Of a DNA stretch of 64,000 bases, positions 1 to 9,189 are shown one piece after another. Position numbers and translations under genes: made by a program. Numbering within the stretch: position 1 is the first letter of the stretch; each line of letters starts with the position of its first letter. The stretch comes from an uncultured Bacteroides sp. (GTDB taxonomy: Bacteria; Bacteroidota; Bacteroidia; Bacteroidales; Bacteroidaceae), in contig CAQOGY010000004.1 in the NCBI GenBank assembly GCA_948847595.1, positions 1 to 64,000 on the forward strand, written 5' to 3'. Under the pieces are notes generated by a model. It searched no databases. It saw nothing but the letters and a program-made list of their open reading frames with translations, and was not told where the DNA came from.

Positions 1-82
1 AATATTTCATCTTTATTTTCGATTTTTGAAGTGTCAACTTATTCAGTACACTACAGGTTATAGTTTTATCTCCCTAAGGAAT

Positions 83-1366
83 TCATCTGGCTAATTTGGC
101 ACGCAACTCTTTTAGTCTTTTAGCAGCCTGCTGATTATCCACTTTAATATATCGCATAAACGCAGATGGACTTTTATGTCCGGATATACGCATTAGTTCT
201 GCTGCAGGAAAACCAGATAGATACATGTTTGTACAAAACGATCGCCGACAGGTGTGGGAAGAGATCATTTCCCATTTCTCATATATTCTCTTTTCTCGCT
301 CTTTACCTTTCCTGCGGACAACTTCAATCTTCTGGCTCAATTTTATCTTCCGCCCCAACTCTTTGACTCTCTCATTAAACATGTATCGTGGGATTTTAGG
401 CAAATCATAATTATACTTTTTAAGAATTTCAGGCACATAATCAATCATGGGAATCACTACAGCCTTGTGTACCTTCCGCTGTTTGAGATTTATATTCTCA
501 TTATCCAAATCAATATGCTCAGGACTTAAAGTTGAAAGGTCACTGTATCGTAATCCTGTGAAACACCCGGTAATGAATACATCCCGTATCTCTTCCAATT
601 GTTTATCATCTGATAAATCAAGTTCGTATATTGCAGCCAGCTCCTTTTCATTTAGATAAATAGCATCAGTTTCCTCTTCTACAACTTTGAAGTTCTTTAG
701 GTCAATCGGTGGAATAATTCCTTTTACTATTTGATAATTAACAAAGCCTTTCAACAAACGTATGATTTTTCCTGCAGAATTGGTGAGCAGCCCTACAGTT
801 CCGTTTGGTTTTACTACTTTATGAAATAGATAATCCATAAACTCGTTGTAAAATGTCAGATTCAAGTTGCGGAATGTTACAGGTTGTGATGAGTATTCTT
901 TGAAGGCGGTCAGATGCTTGCGGAGTGTTCGATAGTCTTTTATTTGATCTGCAGAGACGGATGGTGCTTTTTCCACTATATACCGTTCTAATGCATCAAA
1001 CATATCTACCCGATTAGGACGCAGATCATATTCCCTGTTCTTTTCTAATTCAAGCAAGACAAAATCAACTGTCGGATCTATGCCGTTTACTTTAGCATAG
1101 GTGAGAATATCACCGAGCTTAGATGTTATCTTAATCAAGCAGGCGTCAATTTCTTCATAATGGGGACATGCACGCTTAATCCATTTCCTTTTTGCATCCC
1201 AATGTTCCGGTTTGATATTGTATCCGGTAGAGATAAGCGTGCGCTTGTTCCGATTGTAATTATATCGAACATAAAGGACAGTAGTTCCCTCTTGGGTAAC
1301 GTACTTGGGCTTAATATATGGTATATATTTTGCGATGGTATAATCAGTATTGCATTCGTGTTGCAA
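83..1366 (-). CDS. Tyrosine recombinase / integrase, Bacteroides type
   Basis: Site-specific DNA recombinase of the phage-integrase family, 427 aa. The N-terminal 100 residues look like the arm-DNA-binding domain of Bacteroidetes integrases, residues 120-220 like the SAM-like core-binding domain, and 240-415 are the catalytic domain. The family residues are visible: R273 in TGLRYSD, H371-x-x-R374 in HTCRR, H397 in SGHKS and the nucleophile Y406 in MRYIK, so it should be active. It reads leftward, away from PUL1, and its gene ends 82 bases from the window edge, so any mobile element or invertible segment it serves would lie mostly outside. It could be an element integrase or a promoter/gene-shuffling invertase of the kind found beside Bacteroides SusC/D loci; the sequence here does not decide. 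Confidence 0.9.
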   Translation of the reverse strand: MQHECNTDYTIAKYIPYIKPKYVTQEGTTVLYVRYNYNRNKRTLISTGYNIKPEHWDAKRKWIKRACPHYEEIDACLIKITSKLGDILTYAKVNGIDPTVDFVLLELEKNREYDLRPNRVDMFDALERYIVEKAPSVSADQIKDYRTLRKHLTAFKEYSSQPVTFRNLNLTFYNEFMDYLFHKVVKPNGTVGLLTNSAGKIIRLLKGFVNYQIVKGIIPPIDLKNFKVVEEETDAIYLNEKELAAIYELDLSDDKQLEEIRDVFITGCFTGLRYSDLSTLSPEHIDLDNENINLKQRKVHKAVVIPMIDYVPEILKKYNYDLPKIPRYMFNERVKELGRKIKLSQKIEVVRRKGKEREKRIYEKWEMISSHTCRRSFCTNMYLSGFPAAELMRISGHKSPSAFMRYIKVDNQQAAKRLKELRAKLAR

Positions 1367-1411
1367 ATTTACGAAAGCTATCTGAAATGACCAATATCTC
1401 TTTTGTTAAAG

Positions 1412-1603
1412 TTAGAAGTCATCAATTAATAGACCTTCATTTTGGGTTGGTAAGGATAAAATCTGCTCAAAAAAGGATAAATACTGCTCAAACAACGTCA
1501 GAGCCCCTATTCCGTATGTTAAAAGAACGTTTGAAATCCAAAAAAGAATAGATTTTGTCCTTTCTTGAACACAGATTTTCCTTGTTTCTTCTATTAATTC
1601 CAT
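1412..1603 (-). CDS. Small hypothetical membrane protein (doubtful)
   Basis: A 63-codon frame upstream of the integrase and on the same strand. It has one hydrophobic stretch (about residues 19-38) after a charged N-terminus. Its C-terminal part contains a repeated heptad (FEQYLSF then FEQILSL) produced by a 21-bp tandem DNA repeat; because 21 is a multiple of three the frame survives the duplication, which slightly favours coding. No family is recognised. It could equally be a chance frame in the integrase leader. Confidence 0.3.
   Translation of the reverse strand: MELIEETRKICVQERTKSILFWISNVLLTYGIGALTLFEQYLSFFEQILSLPTQNEGLLIDDF
1452..1491. repeat. Two 19-bp direct repeats with 21-bp period upstream of the integrase
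   Basis: Near-identical units at 1452-1470 and 1473-1491, each reading AAGGATAAA, two variable bases, then CTGCTCAA. The period of 21 bp equals two helical turns. They lie about 90-125 bp upstream of the integrase start. Spacing and location would suit arm-type recombinase sites or an operator; this is inference. Confidence 0.6.
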
Positions 1604-1907
1604 TATTTTGTGTCATCAAGATGAGATACTATGGAAAATAAAGAGTTTGTTAAAGCTCGATATTTGCTAGAAATACACGATTTGTTAGCCGCTTCTCCAT
1701 AACATTTCATCCTAAATATGACAGTACTGATATTATATATTAAAGGTATAGGAAAATGGGTATAAAGATTGCAATTATTCAAAGGTGAGATAGTATTAAG
1801 GTAAAAAGTGGATTTAAAAGAATACTTAGGGGTTGTTTTTTTATGAGGTAAATAAGATTGATGGATGGATAACCTTGGATTTGAAGATTAATTTAAAGCA
1901 AATATTT
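1604..1907. other. AT-rich intergenic region before PUL1
   Basis: About 300 bases without a convincing gene, between the recombinase region and the first PUL1 gene. No TAnnTTTG box with a good partner was found. The promoter for the PUL1 operon should be here but could not be placed. Confidence 0.5.
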
Positions 1908-4421
1908 ATGAAGAAATTGCTAGCCATAATGGCTCTTTCAGTCGGCTTGTTGGCAAATGCCCAGACCGTTGACTTATTAAAACCTGCAAAAGATATAGCG
2001 CTACGTGCTCCGTCGGTGCCTATTATCGTTTCAGATCCTTATTTTTCGATCTGGTCACCCTATGATAAATTAATGGAAGGTAGTACAGAGCATTGGACAA
2101 GTGCGAAGAAACCTTTATTGGGTGCTCTGCGTGTTGACGGAAAAGTATATCGTTTTTTGGGGAAAGATAAAATTAATCTGGTACCTATTGCTCCTATGAC
2201 TAATGTAGAACGTTGGGAAGCAGCGTACACTAACAGCCAACCATCAAACGGATGGCAAGAATTTCAGTTTGATGATAGCAATTGGAAGAAAGGTAAAGCA
2301 GCGTTTGGTAGTCGTGATATGGAACGTATTCACACAGAATGGAAAGGAGACAATACCGATATCTACATTCGTCGCACTTTCGATTTTAATGAACCGAATA
2401 TCGCTGAAGATATTTATCTGATCTATTCTCATGATGATGTATTTGAGTTGTATCTAAATGGGGAAAAGCTTGTTTCTACAGGACTTGTCTGGAAGAATAA
2501 TGTATATCTGAAACTTTCAGAAGAAGCAAAAAAGAAACTTCGTAAAGGTAAGAACGTAATCGCTGTCCATTGCCACAATACTACAGGTGGTTCATATGTC
2601 GATTTCGGATTGTTTCGTGAGAAGGAAAATGCTGTTAAGTTTGCAAATGAAGCTGTTCAGAAATCTGTAGACGTATTGGCTACTTCCACCTACTATACTT
2701 TCACTTGTGGTCCTGTAGAGCTTGATGTCGTGTTTACCGCTCCTCAATTGATTGATGATCTTGATTTATTGTCAACTCCTATAAACTATGTTTCTTATCG
2801 TGTACGTTCATTAGATAAAAAAACTCATGATGTACAATTCTATATGGAGACAACTCCTGAACTGGCTATTAACGAAAGTAACCAGCCTACTGTTGCTCGT
2901 ACCTTATCAAAGAACGGTATCAGTTATGTAGAAGCAGGTTCAATCGATCAACCAATATGTGACCGAAGAGGTGACTTGATTTGTGCTGATTGGGGTTATG
3001 CATATCTTGCTAGTACGAATGGATCAGGTAAATCAGTCAGTTTGGGAGACTATTACGGAATGAAAGAATCATTCGTGAAAAATGGTACATTAGCCACTAC
3101 AAAGGCTAAATGGACAACTCGTAAAGAGGAAGATAATCCGGCTATGGCATATGTTCACAATCTTGGTTCTGTCTCTAATAGCGGGAAAGAAGGATTCATG
3201 ATGCTTGGTTATGATGACATTTACTCTATTGAGTATATGTACGAGAAGCGTATGGGCTATTGGAAGCATGATGGCAAAGTGACTATCTTCGATGCTTTCG
3301 AAAAATTGAGAGACAACTATCAGGCTATTATGGAACGTTGTCGCGCCTTTGACGAACTTATTTATGACGATGCAGAAAAGGCAGGCGGCAAAAAATATGC
3401 AGAAATCTGTTCGGCATCTTATCGCCAAGTGATCTCTGCTCATAAACTCTTTACTGATAAAGAAGGTAACTTGTTATGGTTCTCTAAAGAAAACAACAGT
3501 AATGGTTGTGTAAATACAGTAGACCTAACTTATCCATCCGCACCACTATTTTTGGTTTATAACCCTGAATTACAGAAAGCTATGATGACTAGCATCTTTG
3601 AGTATAGTGCTAGCGGTCGTTGGAACAAACCTTTTCCAGCACACGATTTAGGGACTTATCCTATTGCTAATGGTCAAGTGTATGGGGGTGACATGCCAAT
3701 TGAAGAAGGAGGTAACATGGTAATTCTTGCTGCTGCTATTAGCAAAATCGAAGGAAACGCTGACTATGTAAAAAAATATTGGGATCTCTTAACTACTTGG
3801 ACAAACTATCTCGTAGAGTATGGACAGGACCCGGAGAACCAATTATGCACTGATGACTTCGCCGGTCATTGGGCCCATAATGCCAATCTTTCAGTAAAAG
3901 CGATCATGGGTGTAGCCGGATATAGCGAAATGGCGCATATGCTTGGTTTATATGATGTTGCAGAGAAATATGCAGGTATAGCCAAGAAAATGGCGGTGAA
4001 ATGGGAAGAAATGGCAAATGAAGGTGATCATTACCGCCTTGCTTTCGACCGTGAGAATACCTGGAGTCAGAAATATAATATGATTTGGGACAAAATGTGG
4101 AATTTGAATTTATTCCCAAATAATGTAATCGACAAAGAAATTAACTATTATTTGACGAAACAGAATCCTTACGGATTGCCATTGGACTCCCGCAAAGAGT
4201 ATACAAAGTCTGACTGGATTATGTGGACAGCTGCTATGTCTCCAGATTTAGAAACTTTCAAGAAATTCATAGATCCACTCTATAAATATATCAATGAAAC
4301 TACTTCGCGGGTACCTATCAGTGATTGGCATCACACAGACAGTGGTGAATGGGTTGGGTTTAAAGCGCGTTCGGTTATTGGAGGATACTGGATGCAAGTG
4401 TTAATGGACAAAACTCGATGA
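1908..4421 (+). CDS. DUF4965/DUF1793-type exported protein (GtaA-like; putative glycosidase), paralogue 1
   Basis: Exported 837-aa protein of the group annotated as glutaminase-like (DUF4964, DUF5127, DUF4965, DUF1793). The start at 1908 gives a normal signal peptide ending LLANAQ; a longer frame from 1833 has an implausible N-terminus. Residues about 105-225 form an inserted beta-sandwich resembling the galactose-binding domain of GH2 enzymes (WKKGKAAFG, SHDDVFELYLNG, HCHNTTGGSYVDFG). The C-terminal half has the conserved blocks VDLTYPSAPL, DMPIEEGGNM, TDDFAGHWAHNANLS and TWSQKYN. DUF4965 and DUF1793 belong to the six-hairpin glycosidase fold class, so a glycosidase is at least as likely as a glutaminase. 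It is the first gene of the PUL1 operon, 36 bp before the surface lipoprotein. Close paralogue of the gene at 17625-20138. Confidence 0.85.
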   Translation: MKKLLAIMALSVGLLANAQTVDLLKPAKDIALRAPSVPIIVSDPYFSIWSPYDKLMEGSTEHWTSAKKPLLGALRVDGKVYRFLGKDKINLVPIAPMTNVERWEAAYTNSQPSNGWQEFQFDDSNWKKGKAAFGSRDMERIHTEWKGDNTDIYIRRTFDFNEPNIAEDIYLIYSHDDVFELYLNGEKLVSTGLVWKNNVYLKLSEEAKKKLRKGKNVIAVHCHNTTGGSYVDFGLFREKENAVKFANEAVQKSVDVLATSTYYTFTCGPVELDVVFTAPQLIDDLDLLSTPINYVSYRVRSLDKKTHDVQFYMETTPELAINESNQPTVARTLSKNGISYVEAGSIDQPICDRRGDLICADWGYAYLASTNGSGKSVSLGDYYGMKESFVKNGTLATTKAKWTTRKEEDNPAMAYVHNLGSVSNSGKEGFMMLGYDDIYSIEYMYEKRMGYWKHDGKVTIFDAFEKLRDNYQAIMERCRAFDELIYDDAEKAGGKKYAEICSASYRQVISAHKLFTDKEGNLLWFSKENNSNGCVNTVDLTYPSAPLFLVYNPELQKAMMTSIFEYSASGRWNKPFPAHDLGTYPIANGQVYGGDMPIEEGGNMVILAAAISKIEGNADYVKKYWDLLTTWTNYLVEYGQDPENQLCTDDFAGHWAHNANLSVKAIMGVAGYSEMAHMLGLYDVAEKYAGIAKKMAVKWEEMANEGDHYRLAFDRENTWSQKYNMIWDKMWNLNLFPNNVIDKEINYYLTKQNPYGLPLDSRKEYTKSDWIMWTAAMSPDLETFKKFIDPLYKYINETTSRVPISDWHHTDSGEWVGFKARSVIGGYWMQVLMDKTR

Positions 4422-4457
4422 AATGTTTAATTAACTATACATTTATTATTAACTAGA

Positions 4458-6035
4458 ATGAAAAACATGAAATGTAAAATGAAAAAAGTATTGAAGGAAT
4501 GGCGGTGGATATTGCTGGCATTATTCACGATTTGCATTTGTAGTTGTAAGGACGATGACAATGTAGAGACTGGAGCCTTTGATCCATCAAAACCTGTAGC
4601 AATTTCTGATTTTACTCCGAAAGAAGGAGGAGCCTATCAGAAACTATTGATTTATGGTGAAAATTTCGGAACAGATGTTTCGAAGGTAAAAGTGAAGATT
4701 GGTGGCAAAGATGCTATTGTTATTAATGTAAAAAGTACTTATGTTTACTGTTTTGTTCCTTCAGGAGCTTTTAGTGGTGAAATTGAAATCACTGTAGGAG
4801 AAGGAGAGAATGCAGTAACAACGACTGCGAGTACTACTTTTAGCTATGAGAAAAAGATGGTAGTAGGTACGCTTTGTGGCTATCGCAATAATCGTGATGA
4901 TCAAGGTTGGAGAGACGGACCATTTGATGGACCGGAAGGTGTCAAATGCTGTGGCTTTAGCGATAACGGACGATTAGCTTTTGATCCGTTGAATAAGGAT
5001 CATTTGTATATTTGTTACGATGGACATAAAGCTATACAGTTGATCGATTTAAAAAATCGTATGCTTTCTTCTCCTTTGAATATCAATACTATACCTACTA
5101 ATCGTATACGAAGCATTGCTTTCAATAAGAAGATAGAAGGATATGCTGATGAGGCGGAATATATGATTGTAGCTATTGATTATGATGGTAAGGGAGATGA
5201 AAGTCCTAGTGTATATATTATTAAACGTAATGCGGATGGTACATTCGATGATAGATCTGATATACAATTGATAGCTGCTTACAAACAATGTAATGGAGCT
5301 ACTATTCATCCAATCAACGGAGAATTGTATTTTAATAGTTATGAAAAGGGACAAGTATTTCGTTTAGACTTGGTTGATTACTTTAAAACTATTAAGAATG
5401 GTGGAAGTTGGGATCCTATAGTAAAGAACAATCCTAATACTTTTAAGCAGTTATTCACTATTGCTGACCCAAGTTGGGAATTTCAGATTTTCATTCATCC
5501 TACTGGAAAGTATGCTTATTTTGGTGTGATTAACAATCATTATTTCATGCGTTCCGACTATGACGAGATAAAAAAGGAATTTATTACCCCGTATAATTTT
5601 GTCGGGGGATATAAACAGTCAGGTTATAGGGATGATGTAGGAACTGAGGCACGTATGAATAATCCTTGTCAAGGAGTATTTGTGAAAAATCCGGATTATA
5701 CTGGTGAAGAAGAGTATGATTTCTATTTTGTAGATCGATTAAACTTCTGTGTACGTAAAGTAACTCCAGAAGGTATCGTATCGACCTATGCGGGACGAGG
5801 AGCGTCAACTTCCTTAGCTGACGGAAACCAATGGGGAACTGATGATGGTGACCTACGAGAAGTGGCTCGTTTCCGTGATGTAAGTGGACTTGTTTATGAT
5901 GATGCGAAAGAGATGTTTTATGTACATGATCAGGTGGGACATACTATTCGCACTATTTCAATGGAGCAAGAAGAGAATGTAGCCGGTGATGAGAATATAC
6001 CGGAAGATGAATCAACAGTGGAATCTAACGAATAA
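4458..6035 (+). CDS. Surface glycan-binding lipoprotein with TIG and NHL-like domains
   Basis: 525-aa lipoprotein; the signal peptide ends in CICSC followed by acidic residues, typical of Bacteroides surface export. Residues about 45-130 are an IPT/TIG immunoglobulin-like domain (ISDFTPKEGG, LLIYGENFG). The rest resembles an NHL-type beta-propeller (DPLNKDHLYICYDG, VRKVTPEGIVSTYAGRG, SGLVYDD). TIG-NHL lipoproteins in PULs usually hold the glycan at the surface beside SusD. Here it precedes susC instead of following susD. The first ATG is 36 bp downstream of the DUF4965 gene; internal ATGs at 4467 and 4479 are possible starts. No catalytic motif is seen. Confidence 0.85.
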   Translation: MKNMKCKMKKVLKEWRWILLALFTICICSCKDDDNVETGAFDPSKPVAISDFTPKEGGAYQKLLIYGENFGTDVSKVKVKIGGKDAIVINVKSTYVYCFVPSGAFSGEIEITVGEGENAVTTTASTTFSYEKKMVVGTLCGYRNNRDDQGWRDGPFDGPEGVKCCGFSDNGRLAFDPLNKDHLYICYDGHKAIQLIDLKNRMLSSPLNINTIPTNRIRSIAFNKKIEGYADEAEYMIVAIDYDGKGDESPSVYIIKRNADGTFDDRSDIQLIAAYKQCNGATIHPINGELYFNSYEKGQVFRLDLVDYFKTIKNGGSWDPIVKNNPNTFKQLFTIADPSWEFQIFIHPTGKYAYFGVINNHYFMRSDYDEIKKEFITPYNFVGGYKQSGYRDDVGTEARMNNPCQGVFVKNPDYTGEEEYDFYFVDRLNFCVRKVTPEGIVSTYAGRGASTSLADGNQWGTDDGDLREVARFRDVSGLVYDDAKEMFYVHDQVGHTIRTISMEQEENVAGDENIPEDESTVESNE

Positions 6036-6051
6036 ACACATTTATCAGATT

Positions 6052-9000
6052 ATGAAAAAATATTTAGCCATTTTTTTGTTGATGCTGGTTGTCCCATTGA
6101 CGATTTCTGCACAACAAACAATTACCGTGACTGGTACGGTTACCGACACACAAGATGAGCCGATGATTGGTGTTAATATCACTGTAAAGGATGTAGCAGG
6201 TTTGGGAACCATTACGGATATCAATGGTAATTTTTCTATAAAGATGGAACCTTATCATCGACTAGTCTTCTCATACATCGGATATGATGATGTGGAAGTA
6301 CTTGTAAAAGAACAGCATACTGTTAATGTAAAGATGAAAGAATCAGAGGCTAGTGTACTGGATGAGGTTGTGGTAACTGGTATGGGGGCACAGAAAAAAC
6401 TGACAGTGACGGGAGCTGTAACCAATGTGAATGTGGGAGATTTAAAACGTTTCCCTACTTCCAATATGTCTAACGCTTTGGCCGGTAATGTTCCGGGTAT
6501 TATTGCCCGACAAACTTCCGGACAACCGGGAAAAAGTACTTCTGAGTTTTGGATACGTGGTATTTCTACTTTTGGAGCTAGTTCAAGTGCTTATATTCTG
6601 GTGGATGGCTTTGAACGTAGCAGTTTGGATGAACTTAACATTGAAGACATCGAATCATTCACAGTATTGAAAGATGCGTCAGCTACTGCTATTTATGGTT
6701 CTAAAGGTGCAAATGGTGTAGTATTGATTACAACAAAACGTGGTAAAGCTGGAAAAATCAATATTGATGCCAAGGTAGAAACTTCTTATAATACGCGTAC
6801 TATCACTCCGGAATTTGTAGACGGTCTTTCGTATGCTAGTCTGATGAACGAAGCATTAGTGACTCGCAATTTAGGAATGGCCTATCAACCGGAAGAATTA
6901 GAGTTATTTCGTACACAAATGGATCCGGATTTCTATCCGAATGTGGACTGGATGGATTTGATCCTAAAAAACGGAGCATGGAGTTATCGCGCTAACTTGA
7001 ACATGAATGGTGGTGGTAACACTGCTCGTTATTTTGTTTCTGCAAGTTATACGGAAGATCAAGGTATGTATAACACAGACCAAACGTTACGTGATGATTA
7101 CGATACAAATGCCAACTATAAAAAGTGGAATTATCGTATGAATGTTGATATAGATATCACCAAATCGACTTTATTGAAACTAGGTATAGCAGGTTCATTA
7201 GCCAAACGTAATAGTCCAGGACTGGCTGATAACGAGATGTTATGGGGCATGCTTTTCGGATACAATCCTATTGCAACGCCTGTATACTATTCCAATGGAT
7301 ATGCGCCTATTTCCCACCGGGATAACGTAAACAAACTTAATCCCTGGGTTGCATCTACGCAAACTGGATACAATGAAGATTGGCAGAATAATGTACAAAC
7401 TAATGTTACATTAGAACAAAATTTTGATTTCATTACCAAGGGATTGAAGTTTGTAGGACGTTTTGGCTATGATACAGACAACAGTAACTGGATTAATCGT
7501 CATCGTCAACCAGATTTGTATAAAGCGAACGGACGTAGACAAGAAACGGGAGAGATTATTTATGAGAAAATGTTCTCCGCATATGACATGACACAATCAA
7601 GTGGTAGCTCTGGCAAACGTCGTGAATTCCTTGATTTACTGTTAAGCTGGGAACGTGCTTTCGGAAATCATCATGGAGGAGTTACTTTCCGTTACACACA
7701 AGATAGTGAGAAGCGGACAGTAGACATTGGTACGGATATTAAGAATGGAGTATCAAAACGTAATCAAGGGTTAGCAGGACGATTTACTTATAACTGGAAC
7801 TATCGTTACTTTGTTGATTTTAATTTTGGTTATACCGGATCGGAAAATTTTGCACCAGGAAATCAATTCGGTTTCTTCCCGGCTTTTTCTCTTGCATGGA
7901 ACGTTGCCGAAGAGTCATTTGTTAAGAATAACTTGAAGTGGATGAATATGTTTAAAATACGTTATTCTCATGGTAAGGTAGGTAATGATAATATTGGGGA
8001 TAACAACCGTTTCCCATACTTATATACTATAGCCACTACAGGATATAACAGCGAAGGCAAGCCTAATTATGTATATAACTGGGGATTTGGTGATTATGGA
8101 AAATCATTCATAGGAACTCATTACACACAGATGGCTTCTAATGGCATTACTTGGGAAGTTGCGACTAAGGATGACCTGGGGATTGATCTTTCTTTGTTTA
8201 ATGACAAATTTACAGCGACAGTTGACTATTTCCACGAAAAACGTACAGGTATTTTTTTAACACGTGAGTTCTTGCCTGACATTACAGGTCTTGAGAGCAA
8301 ACCTAAAGCGAATGTAGGTGAAGTGAAATCTCAAGGTTTTGATGGCAATTTTGCTCTTAAGCAGAAACTGGGTGAGGTGGATATGACTATTCGTGGGAAT
8401 ATAACTTATAGTAAGAATGAAGTGCTCGAAAAGGATGAAGAGAATCAAGTCTATTCTTATTTATATCAAAAAGGGTATCGTGTAGATCAAGTTAAAGGAT
8501 TGATAGCTGAAGGATTGTTTGCTGATTACGATGATATTCGTACCAGCCCGAAACAAGAGTTTGGTACAGTGCAGCCTGGAGATATCAAATATAAAGATGT
8601 AAATGGTGATGGTGTTGTAAACGATAATGATAAAGTTGCTATTGGCGCTACTACCACTCCAAACTTAGTATATGGTATAGGGGCATCTTTCGCATGGAAA
8701 GGAATTGATGTAAATGTTCACTTCCAAGGTGCCGGTAAATCCACTTTCCCTATTTATGGTAAGTGTGTATATGCATTCAGCGAAAGTGACTGGGGAAATA
8801 TCTTTAAAGATATGATAAGTGATCGTTGGGTAGATTCAGAGACTGCTGCCAAACTGGGATTGCATGCTAATGAGAACCCCAATGCAACATATCCGCGTTT
8901 AACTTATGGGGAAAATAAAAACAACCAACAAACCTCTACTTATTGGATGCGTGATGGTCGATATATTCGTTTGAAGAATCTGGATATCGGTTATACTTTG

Positions 9001-9174
9001 CCAAAAAGCATAGTCAATAAACTGCACTTCAATAATATTCGTATCTATATTGCAGGATCAAACCTGATTACATGGTCTAAGTTCAAAACATGGGACCCGG
9101 AAACTGGCAATCCGCGGGGTGAAGCCTATCCGCTAACAAAATCAGTTACTATGGGTTTATCTGTTAACTTATAA
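6052..9174 (+). CDS. susC: SusC-family TonB-dependent outer-membrane transporter (PUL1)
   Basis: Outer-membrane oligosaccharide importer, 1040 aa. The start at 6052 gives a clean signal peptide ending TISAQ; a longer frame from 5986 overlaps the upstream gene. Residues 25-96 are the carboxypeptidase-regulatory-like domain (GTVTDTQDEPMIGVN), 103-110 the SusC signature LDEVVVTG, about 115-230 the plug, and the rest the beta-barrel, ending in a hydrophobic beta-strand (TMGLSVNL). There is no STN domain, so it should not signal to an anti-sigma factor, and no regulator gene is adjacent. It is followed after 15 bp by susD in one operon. Confidence 0.95.
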   Translation: MKKYLAIFLLMLVVPLTISAQQTITVTGTVTDTQDEPMIGVNITVKDVAGLGTITDINGNFSIKMEPYHRLVFSYIGYDDVEVLVKEQHTVNVKMKESEASVLDEVVVTGMGAQKKLTVTGAVTNVNVGDLKRFPTSNMSNALAGNVPGIIARQTSGQPGKSTSEFWIRGISTFGASSSAYILVDGFERSSLDELNIEDIESFTVLKDASATAIYGSKGANGVVLITTKRGKAGKINIDAKVETSYNTRTITPEFVDGLSYASLMNEALVTRNLGMAYQPEELELFRTQMDPDFYPNVDWMDLILKNGAWSYRANLNMNGGGNTARYFVSASYTEDQGMYNTDQTLRDDYDTNANYKKWNYRMNVDIDITKSTLLKLGIAGSLAKRNSPGLADNEMLWGMLFGYNPIATPVYYSNGYAPISHRDNVNKLNPWVASTQTGYNEDWQNNVQTNVTLEQNFDFITKGLKFVGRFGYDTDNSNWINRHRQPDLYKANGRRQETGEIIYEKMFSAYDMTQSSGSSGKRREFLDLLLSWERAFGNHHGGVTFRYTQDSEKRTVDIGTDIKNGVSKRNQGLAGRFTYNWNYRYFVDFNFGYTGSENFAPGNQFGFFPAFSLAWNVAEESFVKNNLKWMNMFKIRYSHGKVGNDNIGDNNRFPYLYTIATTGYNSEGKPNYVYNWGFGDYGKSFIGTHYTQMASNGITWEVATKDDLGIDLSLFNDKFTATVDYFHEKRTGIFLTREFLPDITGLESKPKANVGEVKSQGFDGNFALKQKLGEVDMTIRGNITYSKNEVLEKDEENQVYSYLYQKGYRVDQVKGLIAEGLFADYDDIRTSPKQEFGTVQPGDIKYKDVNGDGVVNDNDKVAIGATTTPNLVYGIGASFAWKGIDVNVHFQGAGKSTFPIYGKCVYAFSESDWGNIFKDMISDRWVDSETAAKLGLHANENPNATYPRLTYGENKNNQQTSTYWMRDGRYIRLKNLDIGYTLPKSIVNKLHFNNIRIYIAGSNLITWSKFKTWDPETGNPRGEAYPLTKSVTMGLSVNL

Positions 9175-9189
9175 AAATACTAAGAGATT

